Assembly: GCA_018389105.1 (NCBI GenBank)
Contig: JACATO010002192.1
Coordinates: 248,001 to 312,000, forward strand
Reading direction: 5' to 3'
DNA: 64,000 nt
Origin: Nautilus pompilius
Lineage: Eukaryota; Mollusca; Cephalopoda; Nautilida; Nautilidae
Part shown: positions 59,779 to 64,000 of the stretch, piece after piece
Numbering within the stretch: the stretch's first letter is position 1
How the letters are laid out: every line of letters begins with the position of its first letter
The notes under the pieces: model-generated
What the model saw: only the letters and a program-made list of their open reading frames with translations
The model's database searches: none
Told to the model about the DNA's origin: nothing
Made by a program: the position numbers and the translations under genes

Positions 59779-62700
59779 GTTCATGCTTTGTTTTTTATTG
59801 ATCCTTGCGTTTGTGATAAATAACCTGAGAGAACAGCAAAAGTAGAGGAGGTGGGAATTACTTCAGGCATCGCAGCAACAACACAGGCTTTAATCACCAT
59901 TTGAAGTGTTTTATTGCACTATTTTTTATATCGTATCAGTGGGTTGTGGAATTTTAAAAATTCTAAACAAAACATTTAAACCCTTTCTAGTATGTTTTCT
60001 TTCCAGTAGAAATATAATTTAATTCACAGTGGGTTGGTATAATGTGCTTGCCATTGACAAATATGGTTTGATTTCCCGTGTCTGGTATCCAGTCAGAGGC
60101 ATAGTATGTATGTGCATGCAATTTTGTCTCTTCCTCTGTCTCCTGCCTGTCTGTCTCAAAACCTTTACAGTACTCCCTATCCCTGACAGTTGGTAGAAGC
60201 CAATGCTATTTAGATCTGTCTCATGCTAAAACTAGCTGACACCATAAATAAAGGACATTTTGAAACCCCGGTTATCAAAATATTCTGTTAATAAACATGC
60301 TGCAAAGTGAACAAATTTAAAGATGCTAATTATCTCGTTAACACAAAATGGGAAGGGGGAAGCCATCTTAAACACCTGTAATGTGATAGTGGTTATTCAT
60401 TACCAGATTAAGAGGAGTTAATTAAACCAGTCAGAAGGAACTATTGTGTGTGGGTGGAGTGGGGTTAAACAGTCTACTAACAAAACAGTTCAAATTATTC
60501 ATAGTTTTGTTGTTTGCTTTTTTGATGTAAAACTGGTTTTGATGATTTCTTACTGCCTTAAGTTGGCGGAGTCTGGTCACCAATGATAATTTAAATGGCT
60601 ACATGTACAACAAAGTCCAGCTACTGGATTAGTTTATAAACCCATGGTTGGCATACTTCTAAAATGGTGGCCTTTGTGCTGTAGGTTTAATCCATGCCTG
60701 CCACAGCGGTAACAACATCACAATTATCATCTCAGGTAGCCCAACAGCTAGATTAGAAGTATGTAATGCACCTGATGTTCGCCTTATTTCAGAATGATTC
60801 TGTTATAGGTGAAGGTCCTGTGATGTGTATCTCTCTCTCTCTCTCTCTGGACCCAGCTTGAGTTTTTACCAGGTAGTCTGGCTTAGTTCAACAAACAATG
60901 TGTTTCCGCCATCGCAGCCCTTAATAATTGTGGCACCTTTCTTTAGAAATGCAGGTGACTCGCAACTAATTACTTTATGGGTGTAAAAAAAAAAAATAAC
61001 AAAGACTAATTAGTTTTTGATTATTTTAGATCCATTGGTGCCTGTGTGGGAAACGTTCAAATAAAACAATCAGTTAAACCTCTTGAAATTGCAACAAACT
61101 TTCTGTTTGAATCTTTCAACCTTTAGGGGGAAGTTGCTGGAGAAAGGGTTACTTATCATCATTTTTTAAAATCTAAATTTAAATCTAAAGTGGTTTTTGT
61201 TTTCTCTTACCATAGTAACGGTACATTGGAATTTGCAAACAAATTACTCATAGTAATGGCGTGCATTTGATTTGGCAGCAGCATCCAGCAGGATAGTTCC
61301 TCTGTGTTGGGTTCCTAACCTGTTGGTTGTGATGTGGCCCCTTGTTGCCTGATTAGTTCTGCTGTTTTGTTGTTGTTTAATCTTGGTGACTGAATCACAG
61401 TGTGGGCAGATGGGCGCTGATACAGCCAACATTCATGTGAAGAACCTGGCATGCACACAAAAAAGAACAAACAGGAGGGGCAGCAGTAACACCATAGTGA
61501 AACTGCAAAGTGTTTTGTTTCTAAACTCTGTCACAGCACTGCTACCTGCTCATGGGGGTGGAGGGTGGGGTTTGAAACTGAATCAACCATTAACCAGGTA
61601 ACAGCTGAACGGATGAGAGCTATTGTCAGCTGTCACCTGTCTGGTTAAGGATTTTGAAGCATTTTGTCTATGTTGAAAGGGGGAAAATGCATCTATTTCT
61701 TTTTGACATCCATTCCTTTATTTTTATTAAGAATTGTATGCATTTAGATATTAATATCATTATTGTGACTTGCAATTTTTTCATGTGTTTAAATAAACTA
61801 AGAACCCCTTTAGCATTTAATGATTATTAGAATAGCAGTGTGTGTGTGTGTGTTAGAGTTTTATACCTTCTAGGTGGGGTGTGGTTAGTATAATGTGTGT
61901 GGAACTGATTAACTACTGTTGGAGCCAGGCAAAGAAAATTGCCTTGGGATTGATGACACGCATTTCATTTGTTGTAATTGTCCTTATCATTTAAATCCCT
62001 TTGCGAACCCCTAGGGTGAGCTTTGCTCATTCCATTTGGCACCTCATTTGTTACCAAGCTGGTCCCTCTTTTCAAAATTGTTTACTCTTACTATCACACC
62101 TCCACACACACTTCTGTTTGCTTGCTGTTCATAAGAACCCTTGTAGCATTATTCCTGGGCTATGAGTTGTAATTTCTGTCCGCTGAGATGCGGACAAAGA
62201 GCTTGTTTGTTCTGATAATGGCTGTGCCATCAAAGATACTGCTTGGCCAGGTGTGCCATCAATATGAATGAGCAGATCTTTTTAGTTAGCGATATCTTAG
62301 CCCTAATAAGAACATTAATCCTTCTCTCAACGGAGGGGTCACCATTGCCACCTATTTCATCGCTTTGAAAAGGTCAAGTGGATTTTTGTCGGAATATTGA
62401 TATGCTCTTTGAATGGAATCCCTTTTTTTTTTCCTTCTTTCACATCAGAATGGCCAACAGATTTTAAAATCTCAGCTTACCTGGGGGCAAGTAAAACTTC
62501 AAATTAACTCGCTCACAATGCATGGATGAGCTGAACTCTGGACAGTCTGAGATGACTTTGATAAAATGCTGCATATATTTGCAAATTCTTGATTAGATTT
62601 TGACAAACCTTGTCATTTTATTTTAGTCACATGGTACTACTTGAAACGTCTTACCAGACTAGGTAGTGAGAACGAAGCATAACTTATTTTTTATAAACTA

Positions 62701-64000
62701 CAACACAACCAAAGAAAGTTATTTTTGTGGCATTTCAGGTTTATAGTTGATCATCTTTGTCTCTTGAAGCTTATACATACAGTGTATACTTTCTGCTTTC
62801 TTAATGTTAATTAAACATTTGATTTATTAAATATTACAGAAAGAAAACCAAAATGCAATGAAAGAAATTAGAGCTAACACATCTGTGATTCCATTTTTCC
62901 AACAAAAGAAAATCTATTATTGTTGTGAGAAGCCATTGAAATACCAAACTTTCTGATAACTTTTTCTTCAAAGGGCTATTTATCGTGTGTGTGTGTGTGT
63001 TCATAAACACTTGCACACACTTGTGGACTCACCAGTAAAGTAATTCTTTAAGTATAAAGGAGAATGTATCAGTGTAAAAAAAAATTTTTTTTCTTCTATA
63101 CATAGGGTTTATAACAGACATATTTTATATACTTGTAAATGGGCTGTTTCATTCTTGAGCCCATAATAATGGCCACCAGTGCATATTTACATGTATGTGT
63201 ATGTATTAATCTTTTAAATCAGTGTAGATTGCCTGTTTATCTAATGATTGACTCGGGTGGGAGGAGAGCTCATTTGTACAACTGTGCATTCCTCTCCTGT
63301 GCTTTGTCAGCTGTTGAGCAGATTTCAGTTGTCATATGTGCAGCTTTCTGCAAAAGACGGGCAGGAAGTGCACTTTTAAGCGAAAGAAATGAGGGACGAT
63401 GACCTTTGTGGTTTTCCTTTGTTTTCAATCAAGATTGCTGCATATGCATGCCTATGCAAGTGAGACTGGATGCGAAAGACAGCGTAGGTATCACAGTGAC
63501 GCAAAGAGCAAACGTTTGTTCGGGGGTGTTGGTGGGGCAGGGGACTGTCAGCCAAATAGCTGCTTGTTGGCTGGTTATCTTCAGTTAAAAGAAAACTCTG
63601 CGGTAGTTTCCAACGGGCAGTGGATGACGGACGGACGGGTGTATATATCTTGGCGCAAATTTCACAACAGTTTTACATCCCGTCCTGGTCCTTGTAGCCC
63701 TAGATTTTCTCATTTGCGCTGATGTCCGACTTATGAATCATTTCCTATTAAGTAAAAAAGGAAGAAAAGAACAAACAAATTATTTGGTAAAATGGAAGTG
63801 AAGATTCCACCTTGTTGGCATACTTGCTTTCATGCTCTGGCAGTTTTAAAAAAAAAAAAAAATTGGCAATGGATGTAAAAACACAATAATGTCAATAGTC
63901 CGATTTTAATTTTATAGGTTTTTCGTAAAAATCATTATGTGCAAACAGCTGAATGCTTCACATTGGTAAAAATAATGGTGAGAGGGAGGAGAACTGAAAA

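Noticed and set aside
59260-59845. Open frames of 149-174 codons on both strands
   Set aside because: Low-complexity translation of the CT-rich higher-order repeat. They have no start context or splice support.
61244-61432. Minus-strand open frame with PHCDSVTK and RGTILLDAAAK strings
   Set aside because: Suggestive of an old mobile element, but too short and without a recognisable domain to support a feature.

Overview
This is a eukaryotic, AT-rich, intron-dominated genomic window with two divergently transcribed protein-coding genes. Short exons with GT/AG splice sites lie in introns of about 2 to 10 kb. Long CT/GA microsatellites, homopolymer runs, tRNA-derived SINEs and small inverted-repeat elements fill the rest. 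The protein sequences look invertebrate: the fringe exons resemble insect fringe more than vertebrate forms. Fragments resembling the GGAAACYGGAGTACCC tail motif of mollusc SINEs suggest a lophotrochozoan, probably a mollusc and perhaps a gastropod. That placement is inference. No bacterial, organellar or viral gene was seen.

Minus strand, 33601 down past position 1: the 5' half of fringe, the Golgi O-fucosylpeptide beta-1,3-N-acetylglucosaminyltransferase that modifies Notch. Exon 1 (33092-33601) encodes the signal anchor, a polyQ/H stem, a basic RRKRR site and the start of the GT31 domain. Exon 2 (23114-23162), exon 3 (16121-16163) and exon 4 (7615-7674) join in frame. The exons carrying the catalytic Asp triad and C-terminus lie beyond the left edge.

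Plus strand, 33822 past position 64000: the 5' half of syntaxin 8 (STX8), a Qc-SNARE of late endosomes. Four exons are supported: 33822-33841, 38303-38402, 47216-47310 and 49215-49316. Two weaker downstream candidates lie near 54.6 and 55.6 kb. The SNARE motif and membrane anchor were not found and probably lie beyond the right edge.

The start codons are only 220 bp apart inside a GC-rich island (about 31.5-34.3 kb), so the two genes almost certainly share a bidirectional promoter. The intervening DNA holds NRF1-like and ETS-like motifs and a 22-base A tract.

The most unusual noncoding structure is a tandem array in STX8 intron 2 (about 42.97-43.62 kb) containing eleven perfect TGACGTCA palindromes, the CREB/ATF site. 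I also found a family of about 73-bp foldback elements (four copies), a TIR-bearing MITE family (two complete copies and one end), at least four related tRNA-derived SINEs, a 31-bp C-rich minisatellite and several complex CT arrays. No self-contained novel gene system was found.
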